A program made the position numbers and the translations under genes. Source: Physella acuta (taxonomy: Eukaryota; Mollusca; Gastropoda; Physidae). Taken from it: a stretch of 64,000 nt of DNA. Shown piece after piece: positions 53,451 to 64,000 of the stretch. Location: positions 248,001 to 312,000 of the forward strand of contig NW_026731655.1 of assembly GCF_028476545.1 (NCBI RefSeq). Reading direction: 5' to 3'. The notes below the pieces were generated by a model. The model was not told where the DNA came from and did no database searches. It saw nothing but the letters and a program-made list of their open reading frames with translations. How positions within the stretch are numbered: position 1 is the stretch's first letter; each line of letters starts with the position of its first letter.

Positions 53451-53669
53451 TGGAACTGAGCAATCGAACGGTAGAGCATACTAATGCTAATTTGAAAGTT
53501 CAAACTTCGAATCCAGGTTCAAGAATGTAGAACGTCCCTGAGTCGACCCAACTCTGATGGGTACCTAAATCACTTTAGGGGAAGTAAATGATGTTGGATA
53601 TAGTGCTGACCACACCATCTCTTCATATGCCGAGTTAGGCACCCTTCAGAGCTTTTTTTTTCTACTCAG
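53451..53669 (+). mobile_element. tRNA-derived SINE
   Basis: An A-box-like stretch (GAGCAATCGAACGGTAGAGC) and B-box-like ACTTCGAATCC begin the element. It is followed by a central domain with GACCCAACTCTGATGGGTAC and GGGGAAGTAAATGATG. That resembles central domains of SINEs widespread in gastropods. It ends before a T run at about 53663. A truncated copy at 33991-34042 sits at the same site in the duplicated unit. Confidence 0.7.
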
Positions 53670-54234
53670 GGTTAGCACCCTAGAGCTCTATCGCTTAGAA
53701 CACGCCGTCCCACAATTTGCTTGAGCTAATTACCATTCAAACATTCAATGTAGCTAAGGGAGGCTACAACTATCTTATTTGTTTTGCTAAAGATAAAACT
53801 AAGAGTGTTGTCATAAAAACTCACGTCATTGCTTTGTTTATTAAAATCAACACAACTTTTAAAATGATAATGGACGTTAAAATCTCTTCTTGATAATTTT
53901 TGGGATCTGTAATAATCTTTTGACGCTAAAATGTTAAGAAAACATTTAGTTTTATTACTTTCTGTGAATTTTTACTTTCTCGTATATACGAAGTATAGTG
54001 GGCACTGGTAAATTAATTCAATTTCGTTCTTTTGGTGGGGTATCTCCCCCCCCACCCCTAACCCAACACCCCAAAAAGATGCATGAAAGAAACGCTAGAC
54101 GTGCGCGTACGTGGCAGTGTCCCACATGGTCCCCTACTATTGTAAACATTAGAAGTGAACTACAGCTCACCTGACAGGTGGGGATGAGGGTGGTGGCTAG
54201 GCTGCGTGGTGTCTCGTAAGGTCCACATAAAGAG

Positions 54235-54235
<1 letters not shown>
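53670..54235. repeat. Decayed module, TCTCGTATATACGA end, inverted Helitron-like stub
   Basis: GCTAAGGGAGGCTACAACTA is a worn H1 right arm. CTTTCTCGTATATACGAAGT lies at about 53976-53995. CTCGTAAGGTCCACATAAAG-AGAATTATATAT at 54213-54245 is the inverse of the Helitron-like start. No gene is present. Confidence 0.55.

Positions 54236-54238
<3 letters not shown>

Positions 54239-54290
<52 letters not shown>
54239..54290. repeat. (AT)n microsatellite
   Basis: About 25 AT units, adjoining the inverted Helitron-like start. Confidence 0.95.
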
Positions 54291-54292
<2 letters not shown>

Positions 54293-54299
54293 TAGCTGG

Positions 54300-54720
54300 G
54301 GGTTATTGGATGGGCGGGGAGATGTAGGTGGGGGTTGTTTCTACTAGTGATAATAGGATGTCTAATTAAATACAGCTATCATTAAACAATTGAAGCGTTC
54401 CACATTTACTTACAAAATAGATTCTTAATACGGCTAAGCTTTTAAATTTTAGATCGGAGATATATATTTATTTGAATTTTCGTTTATTATCATCTAAAAG
54501 AGCTGCGTAACAGAGAACCCCCCACCCCGGAAGAACGTATACCGCCACCCCCCCCTCCCCCCAGAAGGAATTTGAAATTATATAGAAAATATATATTTTA
54601 CCAGTGTACCCCCCCCCCCCCTCCCAAGAAAATTTCAAGTGCCCCCCGGAGAAAAAAGTCTGGAAGAAATATGGTACAGGCCAAACACAGCGCGTGCAAA
54701 AGCCAGTAAAAAGAGAATAA
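54300..54720. repeat. C-tract block
   Basis: It contains GAACGTATACCGCCACCCCC and several C runs (about 54548-54560 and 54608-54621), matching 3.64-3.78 kb. Confidence 0.65.
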
Positions 54721-55661
54721 AAATCGATTAAGGTTTTCCTCCCCTTTGCGTATAACGTTAGGTGTCCACGTGTTGGTGAAGCCAATGATTTGATTGGTCG
54801 ATATGTCACATGAACAGCGATATGCGTGCTGACATAACTTATAAAAAGTGTGGGTGACGGGGGGGGGGGGGGTGGATAAGAATGCGGTTAACTGGTGTGG
54901 GCCGCAGGCGAAGCAAGATGTTGGCATAACACTTTTACCGTCACAAATAATTAAGTCAAACAAAATATATATAAAAAAATTGCTTATCGTAAATTGTGTC
55001 GCCCTCAGATCGAGCAAAAATTGCTAAACATTGAAGTGCAACATATCAGCAAATAACAACAGTATAAAAGTAACTCGTAGATGTATGTTGAATTACTCAT
55101 GGAACTGTTAAAGGACGCTCTCTCAGAATTTTGTGAGCCAGTCACTGATTGAAACGTTTTAAAATCTACGGATGAAAACCTACACATCATTATCGTGAAA
55201 CCCAAGCTTTCAGTGGCAGAGTCGCAACTTTTTTCTACATCGCTACCGACAAACAAAAAGACATTAACTGCGAGACACATCCATGACATGTGTAAAATTC
55301 TCCATTTTAGATTTCATGGCGACATAAAATTAGCTGAAGGAAAATTAATTGCGACAGACCCCTGGACGGAATAGAGACAAGACATTGGGTTCTTTACGAT
55401 TTTGGACGGCATCAAAACTAAAGTGGCGATTTCAGTTCAAACAGGAAAAAAAAAGTAAAATGCAAACAAACAAGGAAAAACATCATGAGGCAAAAAATCA
55501 GCAATTCGCAGCGTCATGTATTAAGTATAATGTAAATGATTGGGGGAAAAAGTATATGTCAGAAATTATTGTAAATAAGTGTCGGTCCTCACAAGCTCAA
55601 GAAGAAAATAGTAATAAAAAGCAAACAAGTTGATAAGCTAACTGACGCTAAGATTTACTTG
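54721..55661 (+). repeat. Array unit, near twin of 3.83-4.79 kb
   Basis: GTTTTCCTCCCCTTTGCGTA to ACTTGTCTGAAGCAAA is repeated from 3.83 to 4.79 kb with few differences. The LINE is inserted at its right end. The 4.79 kb copy preserves the pre-insertion sequence up to GAAGCAAA. Confidence 0.85.
55097..55633 (+). pseudogene. Block G copy with the longest downstream open trace
   Basis: The trace MELLKDALSEFCEPVTD starts at 55097. Further on, CKILHFRFHGDIKLAEGKLI is readable near 55290-55350. A separate 94-codon + frame (55349-55633, KTLGSLRFWTASKLKWRFQF) follows in another phase. Whether any of it was translated is unknown, and no domain is recognised. Confidence 0.4.
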
Positions 55662-55673
55662 TCTGAAGCAAAC

Positions 55674-57038
55674 TTTTTTTTTTTTTTTTTTTTTTTTTAT
55701 AATACTTTTATTTGCAATTAAAACAAGTACATCAACATCACAATTTTTACATAGTTTCAAATGAAAACGAAAGGTTTTGAACATGTACATAATGAATATT
55801 TGCGTGATGTCATGTATATGATTATAACAAAAATTACAAAAGATGGCAGTAAAAGGGGTGAAGGTCAAATAAACGTGTCAGAAGTCTGGGTGGGGAGTGG
55901 AAAGGATATTTTTCCGAGAATGACAAAGGGCCAGTGGAGCATTTTCAATGTAGGGAAACAAATTAAGTTGACTAGTTAAAAGAGTGTTTATTTATGTACT
56001 GGTCGCATTGAGTTTTCAAAAGGTTGCTGTGTAAAAACTGAGGGGAAAGAAACAAGATTTAGAACTTTAAAAAGTAAATGAATAGATATTCGAAATTGAT
56101 GTTGGGGTGGGTGGTGGGGTCGTTGGAACAGTTAAAGGGAAAGTGGTGTTTTCATGTCTGAGGGTAAGTGGATACAGGGGGAGAGGGGGGAGTGGGTAGC
56201 TGTGTCTGACGAGGCGTGGAGAGGGTGACTGCGTGTTTTAAGGCAAGCCAAGCGTCAAATTTTGTGCTGTGTTATCTGACTGCTGATGTGTTACCATTTG
56301 TAGTGTGTGTGGGTGGGGGGGGGGGGGAGGGTTTGACGAACAGATTGCTGTGTGAGCGAATTAGTGGGAGGGTGAAAGGTTGGTATGTTCAAGTCGGTGT
56401 TTATGTTTAGATGAATGTTAAGTACCGACAGGTTAGGGGTGGGTAGGCGTGTAGCTATCACGTGTAGGGATACAGTGGAGTTTTATAGATCAAACAAATT
56501 GGTGTTCACATAAAAGAGTTAGTAAAGTTAACGAAACAACTGTAAGTGTTAATTTGGTGATAATACAATGAATACAAAAGGAGTACGGGTCATTGGGGTC
56601 ATTTGTACGTTGTGGACCAAAGTACCTTACATATATGATAATAGTAATATAGTAACAAATGATAGCTTTACAATGTTTGTAAGCTTTATAAATTAAACAA
56701 TACACAAAAAGCAACAATAGGAAAATGAAATGCCAAATGATAAATGATGCGACACAGAGTGGGGACATAAGGGTTAAGGGGTGGGAGTTACATTGATGTT
56801 GTTAGAAATGTATTTGGATAATACATCATTGTCCCTGTTTAACATAGTACTTCATCACAGGGGTGGTGGTGATGGGGACGAGGGGATGCAGTTTTGAGGG
56901 GAAATTTGATATTGGGATCATGAGGTTTAGGGGCGGGGGGGCGGAGAGGGTGTGATGAAAGGGGGATGTGTCAGTTCGATTAGGCGTTCCAGGTGGCAAA
57001 AGCAGTGTAATATGTTCTTTACGTTTTGGTGTTGTTAA
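55674..57038 (-). other. LINE 3' UTR with poly(A) signal and A25 tail
   Basis: AATAAA on the minus strand lies at 55707-55712, nine bases before a 25-A tail. The UTR is C/A-rich on the minus strand, with a C run at about 56318-56332. Small frames here, such as 55761-55979 + and 56490-56768 -, have no recognised content. Confidence 0.85.
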
Positions 57039-60000
57039 TTATGGTATATGTGTTTGAGTGCTGTCATTGTCGAGTCGTCTACGATAAATCAAGTCTAGTA
57101 CGTGTCCCGTGAACTGTACCTTGTCGTGTTTTGCTTTTATTCTGCTGTTCCAAATAGTCTGTCTATATATAGCTACCGTCCTTGCTTTTTGCTCTAGGTC
57201 CGTCCTATCTCTTTGTAATGGGATTTTGTTTAGAGTTATGAATATATCGATATTGTAGGTCTCGTTTTTTATTATTTTGTTTTCTAGCGTCTTTTTCATG
57301 TTTTGTATGGTGGGGCATTCTAAATAGATGTGCGTTTCGGTTTCGGGTGTGTTTTGTCTGCATAGTGGGCAAAATGGTTTCTGTTGTTTTGCTAGGGGTG
57401 TTGAATTGTAGATGAGTCTGTAAGTTATTTCCCTGGCTTTGGGTGTGATGGTTTTGAGGTGTAGGTTTCTGAAGGTGTCCATTGTATCTGTTAGAGCGTA
57501 TTTCCTACACCATTGAATTCTGTTGTATAGTGGAGTTGAGAGCTTTTGCACTAACTTTTTGTAAATGTGTTGTGACTTTTTGTGAACAAGTTTTTCGTTT
57601 TTTTTTTAATATTTGTAAACATTCTGTGTAAAAGGGACTGAGTTTTCCTCCTATGTAATGTGGAGTTGTATTATTGATTTTTGTAAGTTTGTTTAGCTGA
57701 ATGCCTTTATAGTAGTGAGCTAGAGGGTGAAAGTTTGGTTGGCTAATTATTCTGCTAATGTGTGTTAGTCTCAATGTATTGATTTTGGTCTGTATATCGT
57801 GCAGGTTTATTCCTCCATGAAGTTTGTTTTGTACTAAAGTGTTGTGGCTAATGTTTGAAATTGTGGTCTGAAATATGTACTCTCTAATGCTTTTATTCAG
57901 ATGTTTAATTGTTGGCTTTGGGATTGTTTTAGTCGTGGCTATATAGGTGATTTTTGGGATGACATACCTATTAATTATAGATGACCTAGCAAAAATTGTT
58001 GTTGAGCTAAATTTATAAAGTGCTATGGTGTTTTGGATTTTGCTTAAGACTTGTTTCCATTCATCATCGTTGTTGGTGTGTGGGTTACTATAGTGGGTTA
58101 TGCCGTAAAGTTTTAGTTTGTTGGTACCTAGCATGTTTAGTGGGTAATTGGGTTTGTTGATCCACCGTCCAAGTCCCATAATTTTGGTTTTCATTAGGTT
58201 AATTTTTGACCCGCTACCCAGTCCAAAGTCAAGGAACATGTCTGTTATTAGTATGATAGATTTTTCGGTTTGGAGCGTAAAAGCTGTATCATCAACGTAC
58301 GCTAGAATTTTTTTGTTTAATTGATTTGGGATGTCGATTCCTCTAATGTCTCTAGTGTTTCTAATGCATTCTAAAAGGGGTTCGAGTGTTAGTATATAAA
58401 GGATTGGAGATAGGGGACAGCCTTGTCTGACTGATTTATTTATTCTAAAGGGTTGGGAAATATTATGGTTTATCAGTAAGTGACTATGTGCATTAAAATA
58501 GATTATTTTTATCCATGTCGTAAAGTATTGTCCTAAATTGTTTGCTTCTAAGATTTTGTGAAGGTATTTGTGAGCTACCCGGTCGAAGGCTTTTTCTTGA
58601 TCTAAACTGAGTATGCATGCTTGTGTGTTTTTCTCATGTGTGTAGTGGATGATGTCTCTAATTAAGTGATTGTGATTTTGTATGTTCCTACCTGTGATGT
58701 TGCATTGTTGGTCTACATTTATAATTTTATGCAAGTGCGGTTCAATTTTGGAGACTAGAGCTTTGGATAGGATTTTGTAATCAGTGTTTAGGAGAGAAAT
58801 AGGTCTATAGTTTTGGGTTTGTTTAGGATCGGTTTTGGGTTTGCGTATTAATGTTATGTATGATCTGTTGAAATTTTCGTGGCATTGTTCTAGCACACGG
58901 GTTCCCAACCTAGGGGTCGCGACCCCCAGGGGGGTCGCGAAGGTCTTTCTGGGGGGTCGCCAACTGGTATACTAAACCTTAGTAATTTGAAACAAAACAT
59001 AAATATTTAGAAGAATTTTTAAAATTCGGCTTCATTGGCATTACTGGAAATGTAAATAGAGAAGAAACAAAGCGCACTATACAAAGTTGTTCTGAGTCAC
59101 AAATCTATGAAATCTTCAAAACTAAAACGTCATTTGAGACGAGTCATTCAGAACACACCAAAAAATATATGGAATTCTTTCGTCGGTAAGATGCTAGTTG
59201 CAAACGCCAGAGACTTGATCGAACAGGAAGTTTTCACCAGCATTAGTACAAGCATCAAGTGAAGTCGCGATAGAAAATGCCAAGCAAGAAAATGTCATCA
59301 AACGCTGCATGAACGTAAATGTTAAATAACACATTTGTATTGAAATTAAGCTTTTACCATTGTTTGCTTTTCAAGTTGATAAATCAACAGGCGTGAGTTC
59401 GTGTTCGCAGTTGCTGGTCTGTGTCTATATTCATGCGGATGATAGCAAAGAAGAGTTGCTCTTTTGTGAAGATAGCATGGAGAATATAAATACCTTTTTT
59501 GAAACTGGATGATTAAAATGGTTTAGAACGGCTGTGGGGGTTTGTACGGATGGTGCGCCAGGCGCCATATATGTTTAGCTCAAAATCGGGCTTTCAGAAA
59601 ACAGAAAAGATTTAGCTCCCTAACCACTGCCGTAACCAATCGACATCAAGAGTCCATTGCTAGTATAAGTCGTAAAGTATATAAAATCTGGAGCCTTCAA
59701 AGAACTGAGCAAAACATTAATATAGATCACGAAGTTCTGCTCTTCTACACTACAGTACGCTGGCTGTCAAGCGAAATGTTGTAAATTGTGTTTTTGAATT
59801 GAAATCTGAAATCAAATTGTTCTTGGAAGTGCAAAGGAAACAAGACTTTTTGGTATACTTAAAACGACGTAGAGTGGGTGGAGAGAGTATCATACCTAGC
59901 AGATGTGTTCGAACATCAAGATAAGCTTAACCTGAAGCTTCAGGGAAAATGAACGAATATTATAACTTTCCATGATAATCTCGGGGCATTTTTATCTGTA

Positions 60001-62149
60001 AAGAAAATAAATCTTGGAAATATTGTAAATTTGAGAAACTCTGCGGTGTGGTAGATGAATCTGATTGTGAGATAATTAAAATTTTGAAATACGCGATTAC
60101 TGGGCATCTTGAATCTCTTGAAAACGAACTGCATCTCTGAGCTGAAAAAGGAAGAATCTGGATTTACGCATTACCCATTCTCTTCTTCCCTTGATGTTGC
60201 CAGCATTCCCGATGAATTACAAGATGAATTCTTTGATTTGCAAAATGATTCCGAGTAAGATGAAATACTGCAGACACAGTATTCATACCCACACGTAAAA
60301 TTGATTGACTTTTCGAGAATATATTTTCAACACTATTCTTCGATTAAAAACAAAATTAAGATAATTATAATGACATAGGTTGGCGTTAACAATTTTTTTT
60401 TTAAATTAAAAACTTAACCACGAAGGTTTAGTGAATAGTATGCAATTTTACTCACAGTATTAAAACAGTTATCAAGAGTAGTTCATATTGAAAGTCTACT
60501 AGAAAATCTTATTTTAGTGCTTATTCATTTCCATACTAATTTCGGCTTTTTAATTCTATTTGGGTCGCGGGTCACTTGCTTTTTATAAAAGGGGGTCACC
60601 ACTCGAAAAAGGTTGGGAACCACTGTTCTAGCAGAAACATTTCTCTAAAGGTAGCTAAAAGGAGAGAAATTAGGTCGGTTGAAAAGGCTTTAAAAAATTC
60701 GCTTGTCAGGCCGTCCGGCCCTGGCGATTTATTTGAATTTAATTTCAGTATGGCTTTGGTTATGTCGACTGGCTGAAAGGGGGTGTCAATATTAATTTTG
60801 TCGCTGTCATGTAAAGGTTTAATAAACTTAAGGTATTTGTCTTGTATGTCTGTATTTGTCTCTTCGAACTTATACAGTTGCATATAATAGTCTCTAAATA
60901 TTGATTGAATTTTTTCAGGGTCAGTCGTCTCTTGGTTGTTGTTATCTATGAGATGTGTGATTTGTTTTGCCCTCTGAAAGCTTTGTTCTAAAATTAAGGT
61001 GTGGTGTGTGGGATTTTCCGAGCCTATTTGTTCGATTCTACTTCTAATTTGCGCCCCTCTATATTTGTGCTCTTGTATTTTAAAAAGTTCTGTTTCTGTT
61101 GCGTCTATTTGTTCTTTGTTATTATTGAATCCTTTCAGTATACTTAGTTGTTTTTCTAATTTAGTTTCTATGTGGGCCCTTACGCTATTAATGCTACATG
61201 CATGTTGGATAGATACCCGCTTAATGTCTTGTTTTAAATCTTCCCAATGTTGGATTTTGTTAAATTTTGGTGATGACTGCGTGTAAAATTTTATTAAGTC
61301 TTTTATAGTGTTAATGTAGCGCTCGTCTAGTAAGAGTGTATTATTGAATTTCCAATATGTGTTGTGTTTGGGTTTGTTTTGTGTTTGTTCGTTTTTTAAA
61401 GTTGTCAGAACTGCTGTATGGTCGCTAAACTGTAGTGTTGAGAATAGGTGTTCTACTTTGTTGATTTTCATGTTCGATGGGGCGTAAATTCTGTCTAGAC
61501 GGAATCTATTCCCAGATGTGTTACTTCCGTGGGTGGTTTGTATGGTGTGTGGATATTGCGCTCTGTATGTGTCGACTAAATTGAAATATGTTTTAATGTT
61601 GTTGATTGAGTTGGCGTGTGGTTTGTCTGCGGTTAAACGGTTTCGAATTATGTCTTTTGGTCCTAAAATGTCTAATCCGTCTTCCACGAAATTGAAGTCC
61701 CCGGCCAAAATGATGTCATGTTGGTTGTATCTGTTAGTTAATAAATGTTCCAGGTTTTCATAAAATTTACTGTCTTTTGGTCTATGTGGTCCGTGTACAT
61801 TGACTATGCTTAGTTTTCCCTCTTGTCCCTCGATTGTAACTATTGCTAATTTTCCCTCAGAGTCGGCGTGCGTGTCTGTTATGTTGAACCTGTTTGATGT
61901 GTTAAAAATTGTTGACCCGCTTCCCGTGATTAGTGAGCTGTAGCTGTGGTGTGCTTGAGTTAACCCTAAGTTGTAAGTGAATTTGTCTGCTGTGTATTTA
62001 TTTTTGAAATTTGTTTCTTGTAATAAAATGAAGTCAGGTTTATGTTTGTCGATTAATTGTCTTAAATACTTGTCTTTGTATCTTGTACTTTGTATGTTGA
62101 GGGTTATAATTGTGTGGTTACTTACACTGCCTTTAAAACCTGGTCCGCC
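57039..62149 (-). CDS. LINE ORF2, endonuclease-reverse transcriptase
   Basis: The frame opens right after a stop at 62150-62152 and overlaps the end of ORF1. No early ATG exists, suggesting reinitiation after ORF1. Endonuclease marks: ITLNIQ, KPDFILLQET, HGPHRPKDS, AGDFN, RLDRIY, FSDHTAV. Reverse transcriptase marks: SPGPDGLTSEFF, RPISLLNTDYKI, RQGCPLSPILY, YVDD (58288-58299), INLMKTKIMGLG. A C-terminal knuckle CPLCRQNTPETETHIYLEC follows. The hAT at 58896-60625 plus its extra 8-bp target copy (1738 bp) interrupts it; both sides are in register once that length is discounted. One frameshift is likely at the A-tract near 57600. The end is at 57039. Confidence 0.9.
58896..60625 (+). mobile_element. 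hAT element (ZBED5-like), 1730 bp, inserted in LINE ORF2
   Basis: The ends CACGGGTTCCCAACC and GGTTGGGAACCACTG are flanked by the exact target duplication TTCTAGCA (58888-58895 and 60626-60633). The next bases (GGGTCGCGACCCCCAGG, and GGGTCGCGGGTCAC near the right) are typical of this hAT group. The + strand interior carries a decayed transposase, while its ends and target duplication are fresh. Confidence 0.95.
59040..60260 (+). pseudogene. Decayed hAT transposase, ZBED5-like
   Basis: Readable pieces, in order: LSHKSMKSSKLKRHL (end of the BED zinc finger, about 59090-59140), FQVDKSTGVSSCSQLLVCV and KEELLFCEDSMENINTFFE (about 59370-59500), VGVCTDGAPGA (about 59535), NIDHEVLLFYTTVRWLSSEM (about 59718-59780), HQDKLNLKLQGK (about 59920) and IPDELQDELFDLQNDSE (about 60205-60257). 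They follow the order of ZBED5-type hAT proteins and are separated by frame changes and stops. The D of FQVDKST is the first catalytic acid position in that family. No full-length product is possible. Confidence 0.85.
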
Positions 62150-63323
62150 TTAGTCTGTTTTGGGATTAGTGGAGGGGGTGTGAAAGTTTTCCTTTTTGTT
62201 GTGGTCCTGTCTTTTGCGGTTGGGCGTGTTGGGGTTGGTCGTGTAGGGCTCTGTATGGTGTCGGTTTCAATGATGTGTTCGTTTTCTTTGCTTCGTAAAC
62301 TATCTTTCTTTTTTTTCCGTGAAAGCTTATTTCTTTTTCCCTGAACTTTTGTCCATTCACCTTCTGTGGTAGGGGCAGTAGTTGTAGCTGGTTCTTGGGC
62401 TGGTTCAATTTCAGCGGCGTCGTCAGACACATCTTCGCTGTCGTCAATAAGTAGATCATTGTCGTAATAATTTCCATCGTTGTCTATATATATATTGTCT
62501 CTCTCCCTTACATAGGGGCTTCGGCAGGCGGCCGGTCCATGTTTGGTCGTGCCACAAAGGGGGCATATCGATCTCCTGCCGTTTAGTTGTAATAGCAGGG
62601 TGTAAGTTTCTCCACCAATTTCAAGATCAATATAGTGGGGTAGGTCCTTTAGGGGAGCGTTTGGGCAAAAATCGACTGCCCACTTGTCGCTTTTGCCAAT
62701 TTTTAAAGATGACACGATTGTATCTGGCTCAGATATTTCAATCATAATTTTGTTGATCATATTCTGAGTAATGGTAGGGGGTACCCATTTCAGGTGACCC
62801 CTCTGACCATTTTTGTCAACATGTAACAGCAACATGCTGCTACAATAATCTGAGTGTTCGCATATTACTACCAGATGTAGAGAGTTATAGATTTCATCAG
62901 ATTTCAGTGAGATATACCATTCGCTTGGTTTACCTAAGTTGTAGACATTAATAATTTGTGAACGGTTAATGTTCAATTCACAAGTAAACAAGTCTTCTAA
63001 GATAAATTCATCGAGTCGACGTTCTTTTTTTCCTTTAATCAACACACGTAGCGTGTTTTTGGGATGCCGCCCAGGTGCGGACCCCGTAAGCGTAATTTTT
63101 TTGAAGAGTGTACTTACAGGTACAGGGACAGTTCTCTCCTTTGTAACACATCTCCGATTTTTCTTCCACTTTCAAGAACATTTACAGTTTCATTTGGATA
63201 TGTATCCGTTACGGGTGTTGACACAGGCCAGCTGGTAGTTTGCGACGTGTCCGTGTTATCTACAGGACAGAGCGAAGGCCAGCTAAGGTTTTTTGAAAGT
63301 CGTGTCTGTCTGGTTTCGGCCAT
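62122..63323 (-). CDS. LINE ORF1, nucleic-acid-binding protein with CCHC knuckle
   Basis: ATG 63323 opens MAETRQTRLSKNLSWPSL. The rest of ORF1 is in another frame from about 63150 down to TAA at 62122, so one frameshift lies between roughly 63115 and 63170. The long second part has a central region (WYISLKSDEIYNSLHLVVIC) and a zinc knuckle CPLCGTTKHGPAAC (C-x2-C-x4-H-x4-C). An acidic and then Lys-rich tail ends ADQVLKAV. By family knowledge it would bind LINE RNA in the ribonucleoprotein particle. Confidence 0.85.
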
Positions 63324-63345
63324 CTTGTTTTTATCTGAAGCAAAC

Positions 63346-64000
63346 ATCTAATAAATAAAGCTCAATTCTGTATGTAAAAATAAATAGGTTTGTCGTTGAC
63401 ATACTTCGATGGATTAAAGTGTTAGAATATTATCGTGCGCATTTGTCTAAATTTATGAGTTAAAAAATTTATATTGAAAGTTTTGGGAAATAATTTTCAT
63501 TTATCAAACTGAAAGTAATACTTTTCGGCATGTTCATTAAACACAAATTTTAAAAAAATATTATCTTTTACAAAAATTCTAATTATGTCTTTATTTAGTT
63601 CTATAGCATTTACTTCCCTTTGATAAATTAGGAAAACACAATTACTTCCCTTTATAAAACCATTGCATTAGTGGAAAAGAATTTACTTTTTATTACTTTG
63701 TTTTGGTGTTGGGAAAAAAAAATAATTACATAATTAGCGGGGATTGATCAAGTGCAAATGTTGAAGTTTTTACGGATAAGCTTGGAGTATTAAAATTGTT
63801 CATTAAATTGAAACAGGCGCGTTCGTTTAAGTGAGTGCAAAAGACTTTGAATAAGTTGGGGTACTATAGTCGTTCATTAAGCTAAAACAGGTGATTCCGC
63901 CCCGGGCTAGACTGTGAGCACTTTGCGTTTATGTTCGCGTTAGTGTTTTCGTTGTGTTAAGGTAAGGTTTGCGTTAGTGGTTGCGGTTTGATTTGGTTCG
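63346..64000. mobile_element. Inverted copy of the 9236-10297 element, cut by window end
   Basis: The reverse complement matches 10297 down to about 9670. It starts CATCTAATAAATAAAGCTCA directly after the LINE target duplication, and ends in the T/G-rich counterpart of the A/C minisatellite (TTGCGTTAGTGGTTGCGGTT). A stretch of about 18 bases near 63910-63925 (GACTGTGAGCACTTT) is absent in the other copy. Confidence 0.75.

Larger units (their letters stand above)
55674..63333 (-). mobile_element. Tx1/L1-like LINE, nearly complete, with nested hAT
   Basis: The element runs from an initial TAAAAACAAG just before ORF1 (63333) to a 25-A tail (55674-55698). The 12-bp target duplication TCTGAAGCAAAC is perfect (55662-55673 and 63334-63345). 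Without the hAT and its extra target copy it is about 5.9 kb. ORF1 carries a CCHC knuckle; ORF2 carries an apurinic endonuclease, a reverse transcriptase with YVDD and a terminal CCHC. A 3' UTR of about 1.3 kb follows. Phrases such as RPISLLNTDYKILSKAL and NKSPGPDGLTSEFFKA are typical of the L1/Tx1 group. The leader before ORF1 is only ten bases, so a small 5' truncation is possible. Confidence 0.93.

Noticed and set aside
53451-53530. Functional tRNA gene
   Set aside because: A- and B-box-like motifs exist, but no cloverleaf can be closed and SINE sequence follows.
60999-61763. Plus-strand frames of 80-95 codons at 61.0-61.8 kb
   Set aside because: They are the antisense of the LINE ORF2 endonuclease and linker region.
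62969-63351. Plus-strand frames near 63.0-63.35 kb
   Set aside because: They lie opposite LINE ORF1 and show no independent domain.

Overview
The window is nuclear DNA of an animal, probably a mollusc and most plausibly a gastropod. The grounds are a Tx1/L1-type LINE, a Ginger-type DNA transposon, several hAT families, a tRNA-derived SINE whose central domain resembles those common in snails, and very AT-rich spacers full of (AT)n, (AC)n and long C/G tracts. No housekeeping gene, rRNA, tRNA or CRISPR array is visible. The genus cannot be fixed from sequence alone.

From position 1 to about 53 kb the window is a degenerate array of composite units of roughly 1-4 kb, almost all in the same + orientation. 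A full unit reads: a start module (an AAACTCGTTAGTTATAAATA block or a block ending CATCCCTGAACGGAATAG); a module of about 300-325 bp bounded by two stem-loops (H1, GTTGYTTCCC...GGGRARCAAC; H2, TCCCTTG-loop-CAAGGGA); then either a dispersed element with TCTCGTATA ends or a leader with a third stem-loop (H3); then two blocks (F and G) that keep recurrent reading-frame traces. F begins at an ATG in a good initiation context. The array looks like an expanded, mostly dead gene family or an undescribed composite repeat. I could not assign the protein.

Later insertions sit in this array: a complete Ginger-like element (1742-3280) with perfect 22-bp terminal repeats and a 241-codon open frame; about a dozen hAT-derived elements, many with exact 8-bp target duplications; two foldback elements; Helitron-like pieces; two SINE copies; and minisatellites, the largest a 22-bp array at 16.3-17.2 kb.

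From 55.67 to 63.33 kb an almost complete LINE lies on the minus strand, with 12-bp target duplications, a 25-A tail, ORF1 with a CCHC knuckle, and ORF2 with endonuclease, reverse transcriptase and a C-terminal knuckle. Each ORF has about one frameshift. A decayed hAT (58896-60625) is inserted in ORF2. The last 655 bases (63346-64000) are an inverted copy of the element at 9236-10297, so two inverted copies are separated by about 53 kb.

The only long frames I treat as genuine protein sequence are the Ginger ORF, the two LINE ORFs and the hAT transposase remnants. Most other long frames lie in low-complexity DNA or opposite these genes.
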